64,000 nucleotides of DNA from an uncultured Draconibacterium sp. (lineage in GTDB: Bacteria; Bacteroidota; Bacteroidia; Bacteroidales; Prolixibacteraceae). Where the stretch lies: contig NZ_OY781884.1 of the NCBI RefSeq assembly GCF_963677155.1, positions 620,001 through 684,000 on the forward strand, written 5' to 3'. The notes under the pieces are model-generated. The model saw only the letters and a list, made by a program, of their open reading frames with translations. It was not told the origin of the DNA and ran no database searches. The position numbers and the translations under genes are program-made. Each line of letters opens with the position of its first letter. Positions within the stretch are counted from its first letter, which is position 1. Of the stretch, positions 18,022 through 26,270 are shown in pieces.

Positions 18022-18200
18022 CTACTCAAAAAAAATGATTCTTGAAACTGCCTTCGACTCATTCAGTTTAGCTTGATAAAAACCTTTTCGCGTTAAACCA
18101 ACAACATTTATTTCTGCATACGATAGCGGTTCCCGGGCTGCAATAATATAAGGAGGTGTATCTCCTTACTTAATCCTGCCACCACTTTGAAATCATAACT
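18022..18200 (-). pseudogene. lpxA: Decayed 3' fragment of lpxA (UDP-GlcNAc acyltransferase)
   Basis: A 44-residue minus-strand frame from 18156 to the TAG at 18022 reads PPYIIAAREPLSYAEINVVG, then LTRKGFYQAKL. This matches the C-terminal helix start of Bacteroidota LpxA (typically VPPYI.AAREPLSY.GIN.VGLrRRGF). Upstream, another frame reads KVVAGLSK and connects after an apparent 2-bp GA insertion. No left-handed helix domain, start codon or full C-terminus remains. The fragment is non-functional. Active LpxA performs the first lipid A step; an intact copy must lie elsewhere if LPS is made. Confidence 0.65.
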
Positions 18201-18260
18201 ACTTTCTAATTTTTCAAATGCAAAAATTGACTTTCTTTGATCATATTCTTTGATGAAAAA

Positions 18261-18824
18261 TCAATTAATTGAAGCCCTGATTCGGCTTAAAGTTTCCTGA
18301 CTTACATTTAGAAGCGATGCAATATGTTTTTGCTTTGCTCTCTGAATGATTAGAGGAAACCGATCCAATAAATACATGTATTTTTTACTGGCAGACATCG
18401 TTCCAAAAGCAAAATGAAACTCATCAAATGCAGCCAACGATAAACGCAGAAATTTCACATGAAAATCCCGAAACAAAGGCAATTTAAGTAGTTCCTGCTC
18501 CTTGTCATACGATAAAGAATACAGTGTAGTATCTTCACAAGCCTGAAAAAATTCAAAAGAAGGTTTTTGATTAAAATAACTTGACATAGCAGAAATCCAA
18601 TGATTATCGTGATACAACCAAATCGTTGATTCTTCTCCTTCATTCAGATAAAACCGCCGAACTATACCGCTTTTAATAAAACTAATTTTTGAACAAACCT
18701 TTCCTTTTTCAAGAATGAATTCATTCCTTTTCACTTCTTCAACTACAAAACTATCAAGAATAGCTTTTTCCGTTAATTCATCTAATTCCTGATATCTTTT
18801 TATAAAGTTAATCAGCTCAACCAT
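18261..18824 (-). CDS. Crp/Fnr family transcriptional regulator
   Basis: 187 aa. Residues about 20-120 form a cyclic-nucleotide-binding-like beta roll (FILEKGKVCSKISFIKSGIVRRFY; STIWLYHDNHWISAMSSYF). The C-terminal ~45 residues form a short helix-turn-helix (AKQKHIASLLNVSQETLSRIR). This short architecture is common in Bacteroidota Crp-like proteins and often lacks cAMP-binding residues. Target genes unknown; the gene lies next to the lpxA fragment. Confidence 0.85.
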   Translation of the reverse strand: MVELINFIKRYQELDELTEKAILDSFVVEEVKRNEFILEKGKVCSKISFIKSGIVRRFYLNEGEESTIWLYHDNHWISAMSSYFNQKPSFEFFQACEDTTLYSLSYDKEQELLKLPLFRDFHVKFLRLSLAAFDEFHFAFGTMSASKKYMYLLDRFPLIIQRAKQKHIASLLNVSQETLSRIRASIN

Positions 18825-18916
18825 AATCAGAGTTTCACCTGTTTCTGTAACTTATAATTCCAATACTCAAACAAACATTCACTGAAATAGTATTTTCTGC
18901 ATAAACACGAACTATT

Positions 18917-19750
18917 CTAAGACAATAGCGACTGCACCGAAAACGCAAAGGCATCGTTTTCATTGCTGGGTACGTTCGGGTATCTATCTTTTATTTCATG
19001 CGGCGAATTATCGGTTAAAAACGAGTGCATGGTAAATTCCAGCAAATCAAAATCGTTGTAATCGTTACCCAAGCCCATGGTTTCGTCTTTCGAAATTCCC
19101 AGCCGCTTGCAAATTTCATTCACCCCATTTCCTTTTGATACGGAATGATGAAACACCTCAATCCAAATATATCCTGGCGTAATTGGCGACGAGGCACGAA
19201 TAACCCGAATTTCAGGACACAAAGCTTCAATATCTGCTTTAAGGCGATTAAACCGTTCCTCGTCTTCTTTTATAATGATAAGAAACTGGCACAATTCTCC
19301 TTTGGGTAATTCATCAGTTTTTAATGGCTTCGCATACGCTACATTAAATTTAAAGTAACGTTCAAATTCTTCGCAATCGTTCTTTCCACGGTAGTAATAG
19401 TGTTTGTGATTATCAGGAACCGGGTAAAAAGCATGAAAATTCACATCGCGGTTAATAAAGTGCGAAAGCAGCTTTTGTGCCGACGACACTTTTATATTCT
19501 GATTGGTAATAAGTTTCTTCTTCTGCCAATTGTAAACTCCCGCTCCCGACGAAAACACCACATAATCGAAAGGCAGATCGGGCTGCAACACATCTTTTAC
19601 TTTCTGCAGATTCCGGCCCGTTGCTGCAACCCGAACGATCTGTTTTTCACCCAGTTTGTGCAAAGCATCAATATTTGCCTGGCTAACGGTACGGTCGTTT
19701 TTCAGAAAAGTACCATCCAAATCAGTTGCAACAAGTTTTATGTTTTTCAT
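18917..19750 (-). CDS. Cof-type HAD-IIB hydrolase
   Basis: 277 aa. HAD motif I is VATDLDGTFLKND; motif II falls in RVAATGRN; the large C2B cap is in the middle; motif III Lys is in SKGNGVNEICKRLGI; motif IV is GLGNDYNDFDLLEFT. Cof-type enzymes dephosphorylate sugar phosphates, pyridoxal phosphate or flavin intermediates; substrate unknown here. ATG at 19750, preceded by ACGGAG, is preferred over the in-frame TTG 9 bp upstream. Confidence 0.87.
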   Translation of the reverse strand: MKNIKLVATDLDGTFLKNDRTVSQANIDALHKLGEKQIVRVAATGRNLQKVKDVLQPDLPFDYVVFSSGAGVYNWQKKKLITNQNIKVSSAQKLLSHFINRDVNFHAFYPVPDNHKHYYYRGKNDCEEFERYFKFNVAYAKPLKTDELPKGELCQFLIIIKEDEERFNRLKADIEALCPEIRVIRASSPITPGYIWIEVFHHSVSKGNGVNEICKRLGISKDETMGLGNDYNDFDLLEFTMHSFLTDNSPHEIKDRYPNVPSNENDAFAFSVQSLLS

Positions 19751-19886
19751 CTCCGTCAATTATCCCGATAAAATTAGCTAAAAATCAATTATCTGAATAT
19801 TTGCGGCTTTAAATTTCCGTTAACCCTATTCACCCCTTTTGCGCTTGTGTTCATCGAAATAATTTTAAGTGCGAAACTACTATGGC

Positions 19887-19912
19887 TACATTTGAGTATT
19901 GTTTTATATTTG
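19887..19912 (+). promoter_or_regulatory. Candidate -7 boxes for the dapB-lepB run
   Basis: Two TAnnTTTG matches, TACATTTG (19887-19894) and TATATTTG (19905-19912), lie 35-60 bp before the dapB start. Which one is used cannot be told. Confidence 0.45.
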
Positions 19913-19946
19913 TGGCTTATTCTAAAAACAGATAATCAGCAAAATA

Positions 19947-20663
19947 ATGAGAATTGCACTAATTGGCTACGGGAAAATGGGAAAGGAAATTGAGAAAATC
20001 GCGGTGTCACGCGGTCATGAAATCGGCCTTACCATCGATCTCGATAATCAAAACGACCTTACAGTAGAGAATCTCAAAAAATGCGATGTTGCTATTGAAT
20101 TTACTATTCCTGCATCGGCAGTAAATAATTATAAATTGTGTTTCGAGGCGGGCATTCCCGTGGTTAGCGGAACAACCGGCTGGCTCGATAAAAAAGACGA
20201 AGTATATAGTAAATGTGCTGAAACAGATGGTACATTTTTTTATGGAAGTAACTTTTCGGTGGGTGTTAACCTGTTTTTCGAGCTGAATAAAAAACTGGCC
20301 GAACTGATGGCTCCGCGTGCCGAGTACGATGTTGAAATGACCGAAGTTCACCACACCAAAAAGCTGGATGCACCAAGTGGAACAGCAATTAGTTTGGCAG
20401 AAGATATTATTGAAAACCTTCCGGCAAAAGATGCGTGGGTGAACGATGAAACGCCTGCCGACAATGAAATGAACATTAAATCGGAGCGCGTTGGACAAGT
20501 GCCCGGTATTCACACTGTAAAATACGAATCGGAAATCGACTTTATTGAAATTACACACAGTGCAAAAAGTCGTACAGGATTTGCATCGGGCGCCGTGCTG
20601 GCAGCCGAATATTGCCTTGATAATAAAGGCATTCTGACAATGAAAGACTTACTAAAATTATAA
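19947..20663 (+). CDS. dapB: 4-hydroxy-tetrahydrodipicolinate reductase
   Basis: 238 aa. NAD(P)H-dependent enzyme of the diaminopimelate/lysine pathway. N-terminal Rossmann motif IALIGYGKMGKEIE; the catalytic stretch EVHHTKKLDAPSGTAISLAE holds His 135-136 and Lys 138-139. The sequence is a little shorter than the E. coli enzyme, as usual in Bacteroidota. First gene of a dapB-lepB-LapA-WbqC run in the same direction; 11 bp separate it from lepB. DAP supplies both lysine and peptidoglycan cross-links. Confidence 0.96.
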   Translation: MRIALIGYGKMGKEIEKIAVSRGHEIGLTIDLDNQNDLTVENLKKCDVAIEFTIPASAVNNYKLCFEAGIPVVSGTTGWLDKKDEVYSKCAETDGTFFYGSNFSVGVNLFFELNKKLAELMAPRAEYDVEMTEVHHTKKLDAPSGTAISLAEDIIENLPAKDAWVNDETPADNEMNIKSERVGQVPGIHTVKYESEIDFIEITHSAKSRTGFASGAVLAAEYCLDNKGILTMKDLLKL

Positions 20664-20674
20664 AATAAGAATTA

Positions 20675-22015
20675 ATGATACGTTCGATCCTAACAAATAA
20701 GTGGTTTAAATTCATCACTGTAGGAGTACTTTACTCGCTTTGGGTAATCTGGTTGGGAAGCTACTTGTGGTTTCTGGGACTGGCCATAATTTTCGACATT
20801 TACATTACAGAAAAAGTACACTGGGCATTCTGGAAAAAGAAAAACCCGCCCAACGGGAAACAAACCAAAGTTGTTGAATGGGTGGATGCCATTATTTTCG
20901 CGGTAATTGCAGCTACTTTTATTCGTATGTTTTTTATTGAAGCATACACCATTCCAACATCCTCAATGGAAAAATCTATGTTGGTGGGCGATTACCTTTT
21001 TGTAAGCAAAACGGCTTACGGACCAAAAACGCCAAACACGCCGCTATCGTTTCCGTTTGTGCACAATACCATGCCAATAATCGGTGGAAAATCATATTCT
21101 GAAGCCATTCAGCGACCTTACAAACGACTGGCGGGTTTTACCAAAGTGAAAAATAACGATGTTGTTGTTTTCCATTTTCCTGAAGGCGACACGGTAGCGT
21201 TGGGTGTGCCTACGCAAAGTTATTATCAGCTGATCAGATCGTACGGACGAAACCGGGTTTGGACCGACAAAAGAAATTTTGGTGACATTATTTCGCGACC
21301 GGTTGATAAACGCGAAAACTACATTAAGCGTTGTGTTGGAATTCCGGGCGATAAAATTGAAATAAAAAAAGGGCAGCTGTATGTAAACGACAAAGCTCAG
21401 GAGAAATTTGATGGTGTTCAGTACAACTACCTGGTTGAAACCAACGGAACAGCCATTAATCCTAAGGCTCTCGACCGGCTACATATTTCGGAGGCTGACC
21501 GCAACACTTTTTCGAGTAAACAATATTTGTTGCCGTTAACCGATGAAGCGGCCGGAAAAATTAAGAAGTTTGCCAACGTTCAGTCGGTTGAAAAAATGCT
21601 GGAAGAACCAAGCGAATGGGAAAAGGCTATTTTCCCAAGCGACAGTCGATACCCCTGGAATGTTGACAATTTTGGGCCGTTAACTATTCCGTCAAAAGGC
21701 GAAACAATCGATCTTACTATTGATAACCTGCCGCTTTACAAACGAATAATCGATATTTACGAAGCAAACGATTTGGAGGTAGACGGCGATCAGATAAAAA
21801 TTAACGGTGAAGTAGCCACAACTTACACTTTCAAAATGGACTATTACTGGATGATGGGTGATAACCGCCACAACTCGGCCGACTCGCGTTACTGGGGTTT
21901 TGTGCCGGAAGATCACGTGGTTGGAAAAGCCAAATTTATCTGGCTTTCGTTGGATAAAGACAAAAGCTTCCCTGCAAACATTCGTTTTAAGCGCCTGTTT
22001 ACCAAAGTGCATTAA
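20675..22015 (+). CDS. lepB: Signal peptidase I
   Basis: 446 aa, long for the family. Two or three membrane segments (about 15-45 and 70-90), then the catalytic Ser motif [18 protein letters not shown] (Ser 97). Box D with the general-base Lys is [16 protein letters not shown], and box E is [19 protein letters not shown] near the end. A large insertion of about 130 residues between boxes D and E is typical of Bacteroidota LepB. It cleaves signal peptides of exported proteins at the inner membrane. Confidence 0.95.
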   Translation: MIRSILTNKWFKFITVGVLYSLWVIWLGSYLWFLGLAIIFDIYITEKVHWAFWKKKNPPNGKQTKVVEWVDAIIFAVIAATFIRMFFIEAYTIPTSSMEKSMLVGDYLFVSKTAYGPKTPNTPLSFPFVHNTMPIIGGKSYSEAIQRPYKRLAGFTKVKNNDVVVFHFPEGDTVALGVPTQSYYQLIRSYGRNRVWTDKRNFGDIISRPVDKRENYIKRCVGIPGDKIEIKKGQLYVNDKAQEKFDGVQYNYLVETNGTAINPKALDRLHISEADRNTFSSKQYLLPLTDEAAGKIKKFANVQSVEKMLEEPSEWEKAIFPSDSRYPWNVDNFGPLTIPSKGETIDLTIDNLPLYKRIIDIYEANDLEVDGDQIKINGEVATTYTFKMDYYWMMGDNRHNSADSRYWGFVPEDHVVGKAKFIWLSLDKDKSFPANIRFKRLFTKVH

Positions 22016-22040
22016 CAATTTATACAAATTATATTCGTTT

Positions 22041-22072
22041 AAAGGATAACAGGCAACTGTTATCCTTTTTTT
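22041..22072 (+). terminator. Intrinsic terminator after lepB
   Basis: AAAGGATAACAG / CTGTTATCCTTT, a 12-bp perfect stem with a GCAA loop followed by T7. Confidence 0.92.
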
Positions 22073-22107
22073 ATAATTTCGGGATTGATACTTGAAAACC
22101 ATCAATT

Positions 22108-22458
22108 ATGCAGTTAATCGTTATAATTCTCCTGATTTTAGCCGTTTTGCTGGTAATTTTCACCCTGCAAAATGCCATGGACATTACCCTCAATATATTT
22201 TTTTGGGAAATAAAAGATGCTCCGTTGGTGCTGGTTTTACTGAGCTGCATTTTTCTGGGGTATTTAATTGCGGCATTTTATTTTTATCCGCGCTTATGGA
22301 AAGTAAAACGTGATTACAAACAAATGCTGAAATTCAATTCAGAATTACAGGAATTACATCAGATGAACGAAACAGAAAAACCGGAAGAAGAAAGCGATCC
22401 GGAAGGAATTGAGCTGAACGATGATGACGATTCTGACGACACCTTTTTTAAAGACTAA
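22108..22458 (+). CDS. LapA-domain (DUF1049) membrane protein
   Basis: 116 aa. Two membrane helices (about 1-18 and 38-60) separated by TLQNAMDITLNIFFWEIKDAP, the recognisable LapA/DUF1049 core (FaLqN...v.l.f), then a cytosolic coiled segment and an acidic Asp/Glu tail. E. coli LapA works with LapB/FtsH in lipopolysaccharide control; whether that applies here is unknown. The next gene starts 2 bp after its stop. Confidence 0.8.
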   Translation: MQLIVIILLILAVLLVIFTLQNAMDITLNIFFWEIKDAPLVLVLLSCIFLGYLIAAFYFYPRLWKVKRDYKQMLKFNSELQELHQMNETEKPEEESDPEGIELNDDDDSDDTFFKD

Positions 22459-22460
22459 AC

Positions 22461-23102
22461 ATGGATAACAACGCACTTTTACTGAGCACTGCCTATTTTG
22501 CTCCGATACACTTTTATACACGCTATTTACATCATTCAGAAGTTTACCTCGAGCAATTCGAAAACTTCACCAAACAAACCTACCGCAACCGTTGCCTGAT
22601 ATTGGGAGGAAACGGGCCAATTTCACTGGTTATTCCAGTGGTTAAAGGGCGCGGACCAAAAATCCTTATAAAGGATCTTCAGATATCGTACGACGAAAAC
22701 TGGCAGCGCAACCATTGGCAAACTATCGTTTCGGGCTACAACTCGTCGCCATATTTCGAGTATTATCAAGACGAACTGTTCCCGTTTTTTGAAAGAAAAA
22801 CCAAATACCTGCTCGACTATAACCTGCAAATACACGAACAACTTTGCGATTTTTTCGAGATTAAAAATAAAATACGATTAACCGAAGACTTTGAAAAAGT
22901 ACCTAAAAACACCTTCAATCTGCGCGATGGAATTTCACCAAAATTGAAACACAATTCCGATACAGAATTTCAGCCCCGAACCTACACGCAGGTATTTTCC
23001 GAGAAATACGGCTTCCTGTCCAATTTAAGCATCCTCGATCTGCTTTTTAACGAGGGGCCAAATGCTTATACTATTCTTTTGCAAAGTTTACAGCAGAAAT
23101 AA
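22461..23102 (+). CDS. WbqC-like family protein
   Basis: 213 aa. Typical WbqC-like N-terminus: LLSTAYFAPIHFYTRYLHHSEVYLEQFENF, and the conserved KQTYRNRCLILGGNGP and LISYDENWQRNHWQTI-like stretch (DLQISYDENWQRNHW). The family occurs in polysaccharide loci and has been proposed to modify sugar nucleotides, with no proven activity. In Bacteroidota it often follows lepB, as here. Adjacent to the LapA-domain gene with 2 bp spacing. Confidence 0.87.
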   Translation: MDNNALLLSTAYFAPIHFYTRYLHHSEVYLEQFENFTKQTYRNRCLILGGNGPISLVIPVVKGRGPKILIKDLQISYDENWQRNHWQTIVSGYNSSPYFEYYQDELFPFFERKTKYLLDYNLQIHEQLCDFFEIKNKIRLTEDFEKVPKNTFNLRDGISPKLKHNSDTEFQPRTYTQVFSEKYGFLSNLSILDLLFNEGPNAYTILLQSLQQK

Positions 23103-23141
23103 GCAAAGAAACAATCCCACACTTTTGCTGTTCTCGATTTT

Positions 23142-23390
23142 ATGAGTCGAAAAAACAGTCAGATAAAAATCGGGATTTTCTTGATGATCTTTTCCGGGGT
23201 ATTCTTTGCCGCCACACTTATCATCCCGTTTTTTGATTTGCCCGCAAAAAACAAAGTAGCTGCATCAACAATAAGTTTTATACTGATGGAAGTTGTGTTT
23301 TGGGCCGGAGGATTATTAGTTGGAAAAGAACTGTTCTCGAAATACAAAAAACAGTTAACCCCTGTAAATTGGTTTAAAAAGAAGCAATAA
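23142..23390 (+). CDS. Small two-helix membrane protein, transporter-suffix-domain type
   Basis: 82 aa. Two hydrophobic helices (about 9-30 and 41-62) with basic ends. The sequence AASTISFILMEVVFWAGGLLVGKELFSKYKKQ resembles the transporter suffix domain found fused to, or next to, MFS/RND transporters. No transporter lies nearby. It probably spans the inner membrane; the function is unknown. Confidence 0.65.
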   Translation: MSRKNSQIKIGIFLMIFSGVFFAATLIIPFFDLPAKNKVAASTISFILMEVVFWAGGLLVGKELFSKYKKQLTPVNWFKKKQ

Positions 23391-23460
23391 AACGGCTAAA
23401 GTATAAGGAATTGTCAAAGAATAAAACCTCATCAACTTAACTTTTGCGAAGCGCCTTTTA

Positions 23461-23574
23461 ATGATGTATAACAATGATTTTTGGGGCAGCGAGTATATCT
23501 CTATCTATGAATTTAGTCCATTCACACGTAAAGACGATTATAAAATAATGTCAGAAATTAAAAATAAAAAATAA
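23461..23574 (+). CDS. Possible 37-aa small protein (doubtful)
   Basis: A frame starting MMYNNDFWGSEYISIYEF and ending IKNKK, with a TAACTTTTG box about 14 bp before the ATG and a strong terminator 5 bp after the stop. Promoter-ORF-terminator spacing makes it more than noise, but no family is recognised. Confidence 0.3.
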   Translation: MMYNNDFWGSEYISIYEFSPFTRKDDYKIMSEIKNKK

Positions 23575-23576
23575 AT

Positions 23577-23613
23577 AAAAAAAAGCTTCGATAAAATACC
23601 GAAGCTTTTTTTT
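23577..23613. terminator. Bidirectional intrinsic terminator
   Basis: AAAAAAGCTTCG / CGAAGCTTTTTT around a 9-base loop, between the small plus-strand frame and the minus-strand outer-membrane gene. Confidence 0.9.
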
Positions 23614-23619
23614 ATTGTT

Positions 23620-24201
23620 TTACAGAATCTTAAATCCAAGTGTTAGTATAAACGATGTTGATTTTCCATCAATAAAATCCGGATCGTCATATACGTTTCC
23701 GAAATGCTCCATGCGGGCATCGAGCGTAAGAAATAAAACATCAACACCTAAACCATATTGAATTCCCAACAGATTGTCATTAAGAAAATCGTCATCCAAT
23801 TTATCCCAACCTTTCGGATAATCAGCATCGGTTACAAAACTAAATACCGGACCAGCCATAACCCGAAAATCGATGGCAGGAGTTTTTACGAGTTTGTATC
23901 CTAAAAGAACCGGCACATCTATGTTTTTATAATCAAAGCCGCCTGATAACTCACCGAATGATAAATCGCCACCTTTTTTACTAAAATAAACTTCAGGTTG
24001 TACATAAATCCGGTTAAATCCTACCCTACCAAATGCCCCCCAGTGCATTTTGGTTATGGCATCTGAACTAAGGTCGTTTTCTCCGTCAAGACTCATGTTT
24101 GAGTAATGCACACCGGCTTTTAACCCCAAATCAAAAACAGGTTGCGAAAAACCAATTGATGCAATTAAAACAAAGAGAGAAGCAAAAAGAAATCGTTTCA
24201 T
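23620..24201 (-). CDS. Outer-membrane beta-barrel protein (porin-family, OMP_b-brl)
   Basis: 193 aa. Signal peptide MKRFLFASLFVLIASIGFSQ. The mature part begins FDLGLKAGVHYSNMS, the standard first strand of Bacteroidota OMP_b-brl_2 proteins, continues with alternating hydrophobic strands (GAFGRVGFNRIYVQPEVYFSKKGGDL; VPVLLGYKL), and ends with a hydrophobic C-terminal strand (FILTLGFKIL). About eight strands, probably a small outer-membrane barrel. Role unknown. Confidence 0.82.
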   Translation of the reverse strand: MKRFLFASLFVLIASIGFSQPVFDLGLKAGVHYSNMSLDGENDLSSDAITKMHWGAFGRVGFNRIYVQPEVYFSKKGGDLSFGELSGGFDYKNIDVPVLLGYKLVKTPAIDFRVMAGPVFSFVTDADYPKGWDKLDDDFLNDNLLGIQYGLGVDVLFLTLDARMEHFGNVYDDPDFIDGKSTSFILTLGFKIL

Positions 24202-24338
24202 AACTATGTGTTTTGAATTTTGTTTATAACGTTATATTTCTGTTTCAAGTATACAGATTCTTAATTAATATCGAAGAATCTTTTCACAGGAAATTAAGGC
24301 ATGATAATTGTTTCAACAGAACAAAAAACGGTTAAACT

Positions 24339-24842
24339 ATGAAAAAACATTTACCTTATATTCTGATTGTAAGTGGTTTTTTACTATTGCAAGGTTGTTC
24401 AAGCCCAAAATACATTTACGATACTTCAAGTTACAATCGCCAAAAAGAATTGCTAAATACACACGGAGGAAATGTTGTTGGTGAGATTATGTTGGTTGTT
24501 GTTGGGGCTATGATTGCTCCGGATATGGAATATATACCATCTGACCAGCAATTTAAAAAGCTAAAATTAATTAATCCAACCAGCGACACATTGTATATTA
24601 ATATGCTGACTGATCTGGTTTGGGATAGCGAAGATTATTGCGATTTTATGGATATTCGAATTCCTCCTGGACTAAATTGCAAAGTTATGGTACCTATGCA
24701 CGCCGCCTACAATTTATATTTTAGCAATACCCCGCAAAGCAATGATGATGAAATGATTGAAATTTATACCACCGATGTAAAACGTTTCAAACTTTACCCC
24801 GGAATGACACTCGAAGCTAATACCACGTCTGAAGAAAAATAA
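24339..24842 (+). CDS. Hypothetical lipoprotein
   Basis: 167 aa. Lipobox signal ending LLLQGCSSPKY (Cys 20). A Gly-rich hydrophobic patch (GGNVVGEIMLVVVGAMIAPDM) at about 47-67 and a beta-rich remainder (LKLINPTSDTLYINMLTDLVWDSEDYCDFMDIRIPPG) follow. No family recognised. It may act in the envelope; neighbours give no clue. Confidence 0.65.
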   Translation: MKKHLPYILIVSGFLLLQGCSSPKYIYDTSSYNRQKELLNTHGGNVVGEIMLVVVGAMIAPDMEYIPSDQQFKKLKLINPTSDTLYINMLTDLVWDSEDYCDFMDIRIPPGLNCKVMVPMHAAYNLYFSNTPQSNDDEMIEIYTTDVKRFKLYPGMTLEANTTSEEK

Positions 24843-24972
24843 AATCCATAAAGTTTTCGAAAACACTTCAATACAACTACGTTCTGCACAGTTTTAACTG
24901 CAATTTCATTTTTCAGTTTTTGATTGACTTGAGTTGTTATTTTTCTTAAATTGTAAACATACAAGGAAACAG

Positions 24973-25185
24973 ATGAAGAGCTTAAAAAATAATGTTTGGA
25001 CAGTTGTTGGTGTGGTTACAGTTCTAACATCAGCAGTTCTGTTTTTTCCTTTATTTTCTGATAATCAAAGAGTTTACACTATAATTATCTATACATCAAT
25101 AGCCATATTAATTTTGCTGTTGTTCTTTTTAATATGGGTAAATATTTTTGCACCCGACAAGCATAAAAATCATTATCCCGATTAA
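24973..25185 (+). CDS. Small membrane protein, unknown
   Basis: 70 aa from ATG 24973, which is preceded by AAGGAAAC; the frame extends upstream to 24934 but without support. Two hydrophobic helices: VWTVVGVVTVLTSAVLFFPLF and IIIYTSIAILILLLFFLIWV. No domain recognised. It ends 10 bp from the convergent MerR gene. Confidence 0.55.
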   Translation: MKSLKNNVWTVVGVVTVLTSAVLFFPLFSDNQRVYTIIIYTSIAILILLLFFLIWVNIFAPDKHKNHYPD

Positions 25186-25195
25186 CACCAAAAGC

Positions 25196-26074
25196 TTATC
25201 CGAGGTATTTTTTAAATTCACGATAATCTTTAACTACCTTAAAGTTTCGAGGTAATTTTGGTGCGTGTTCTTTTATCTGCCATCCCGTTATAAACACCTT
25301 TTGGTGCTGGTATAATTCTTTTAATTTTCCAAGATAATTTTCCAGATCTTCTTTTTGAATAGGACTTATAAATGCCGTAAAAATAAAATCCAGCTTCACA
25401 TGTAACCGAATTTTTTCCAGATCGGCAAATGGAACAAACTGTCCCAAATAAATAATGTTGTACCCCGACTTTATTGCCAGGTATGAATAAAAGAGCAAAC
25501 TCAGTTCGTGCAATTCTTCTTCAGGAAGGTAAAACAGGATGGTCTTTTCTTTTGAATTGATAATGCCATGCTCATCAATTGCAGTTATTATTTTCTGGCG
25601 AATAAAACTGGTAATATAATGTTCCTGCGCCGGGAATATAGAACCAACCTGCCAGAAAGTTCCAATGCGCTCAAATAAAGCAAAGAATAAATTCTGCATG
25701 GCCTCCTCAAGGCCATATTTCTTTATTATTTCGTTAACCAGAGCGGCAAAACCTACATTATCAAAATTCACCATAAACAGCAGAAGCTGATCGACATAAC
25801 CTTCTTCCGATTTTTTTGTTTTGGCCACATCAAGCACGGTTTGTTTAATGTCGTCTTCTTGCCAGGCAGCTACCTTCGAAATTTTGTATCCATTGCGTAC
25901 CAGTAACGAAACATTCAACATCCGTTTCAAATCATCATCAGTGTAATACCTGATATTGGTATCGGTTCGTTCGGGCTTCAGCAAATCATACCTCTTTTCC
26001 CAAATTCGAATAGTGTGCGCTTTTATACCCGATAAGGTCTCCAAATCTTTTATTGAATATCCTTCTGTTTTCAT
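25196..26074 (-). CDS. MerR-type regulator with B12-binding domain (CarH/LitR-like)
   Basis: 292 aa from ATG 26074. N-terminal MerR winged HTH: YSIKDLETLSGIKAHTIRIW, then RTDTNIRYYTDDDLKRML. A helical cap at about 90-170 carries W141-x9-E151-H152, the exact Wx9EH motif of adenosylcobalamin-binding CarH/LitR photoreceptors. The Rossmann-like B12 fold follows, with E187-x-H189 in EEELHELSLLF matching the cobalamin lower-ligand position. In known systems AdoCbl makes it a dark-state tetrameric repressor, and light releases DNA. No carotenoid or B12 genes are nearby, so its targets are unknown. Confidence 0.82.
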   Translation of the reverse strand: MKTEGYSIKDLETLSGIKAHTIRIWEKRYDLLKPERTDTNIRYYTDDDLKRMLNVSLLVRNGYKISKVAAWQEDDIKQTVLDVAKTKKSEEGYVDQLLLFMVNFDNVGFAALVNEIIKKYGLEEAMQNLFFALFERIGTFWQVGSIFPAQEHYITSFIRQKIITAIDEHGIINSKEKTILFYLPEEELHELSLLFYSYLAIKSGYNIIYLGQFVPFADLEKIRLHVKLDFIFTAFISPIQKEDLENYLGKLKELYQHQKVFITGWQIKEHAPKLPRNFKVVKDYREFKKYLG

Positions 26075-26270
26075 TTCTCGTGAAATTATGTTGTCATGCG
26101 TATCTAAACTATCTTTACAACATTGGCAACGTTTTTTTTGTTTAAGATTAAAACTACAAATAATAAACAAAACAAAAATACAATCCCGCTTAAATTATTT
26201 TTTAAAAGAATGTAGTTTGAATACATCAGCATTTTAAATTTTATGTCATTTTTGTAAGAAAATGTGCACT

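Noticed and set aside
17751-18062. 103-aa minus-strand frame overlapping the nucleotidyltransferase 3' end
   Set aside because: It is antisense to a well-supported gene and uses a different frame from the lpxA remnant.
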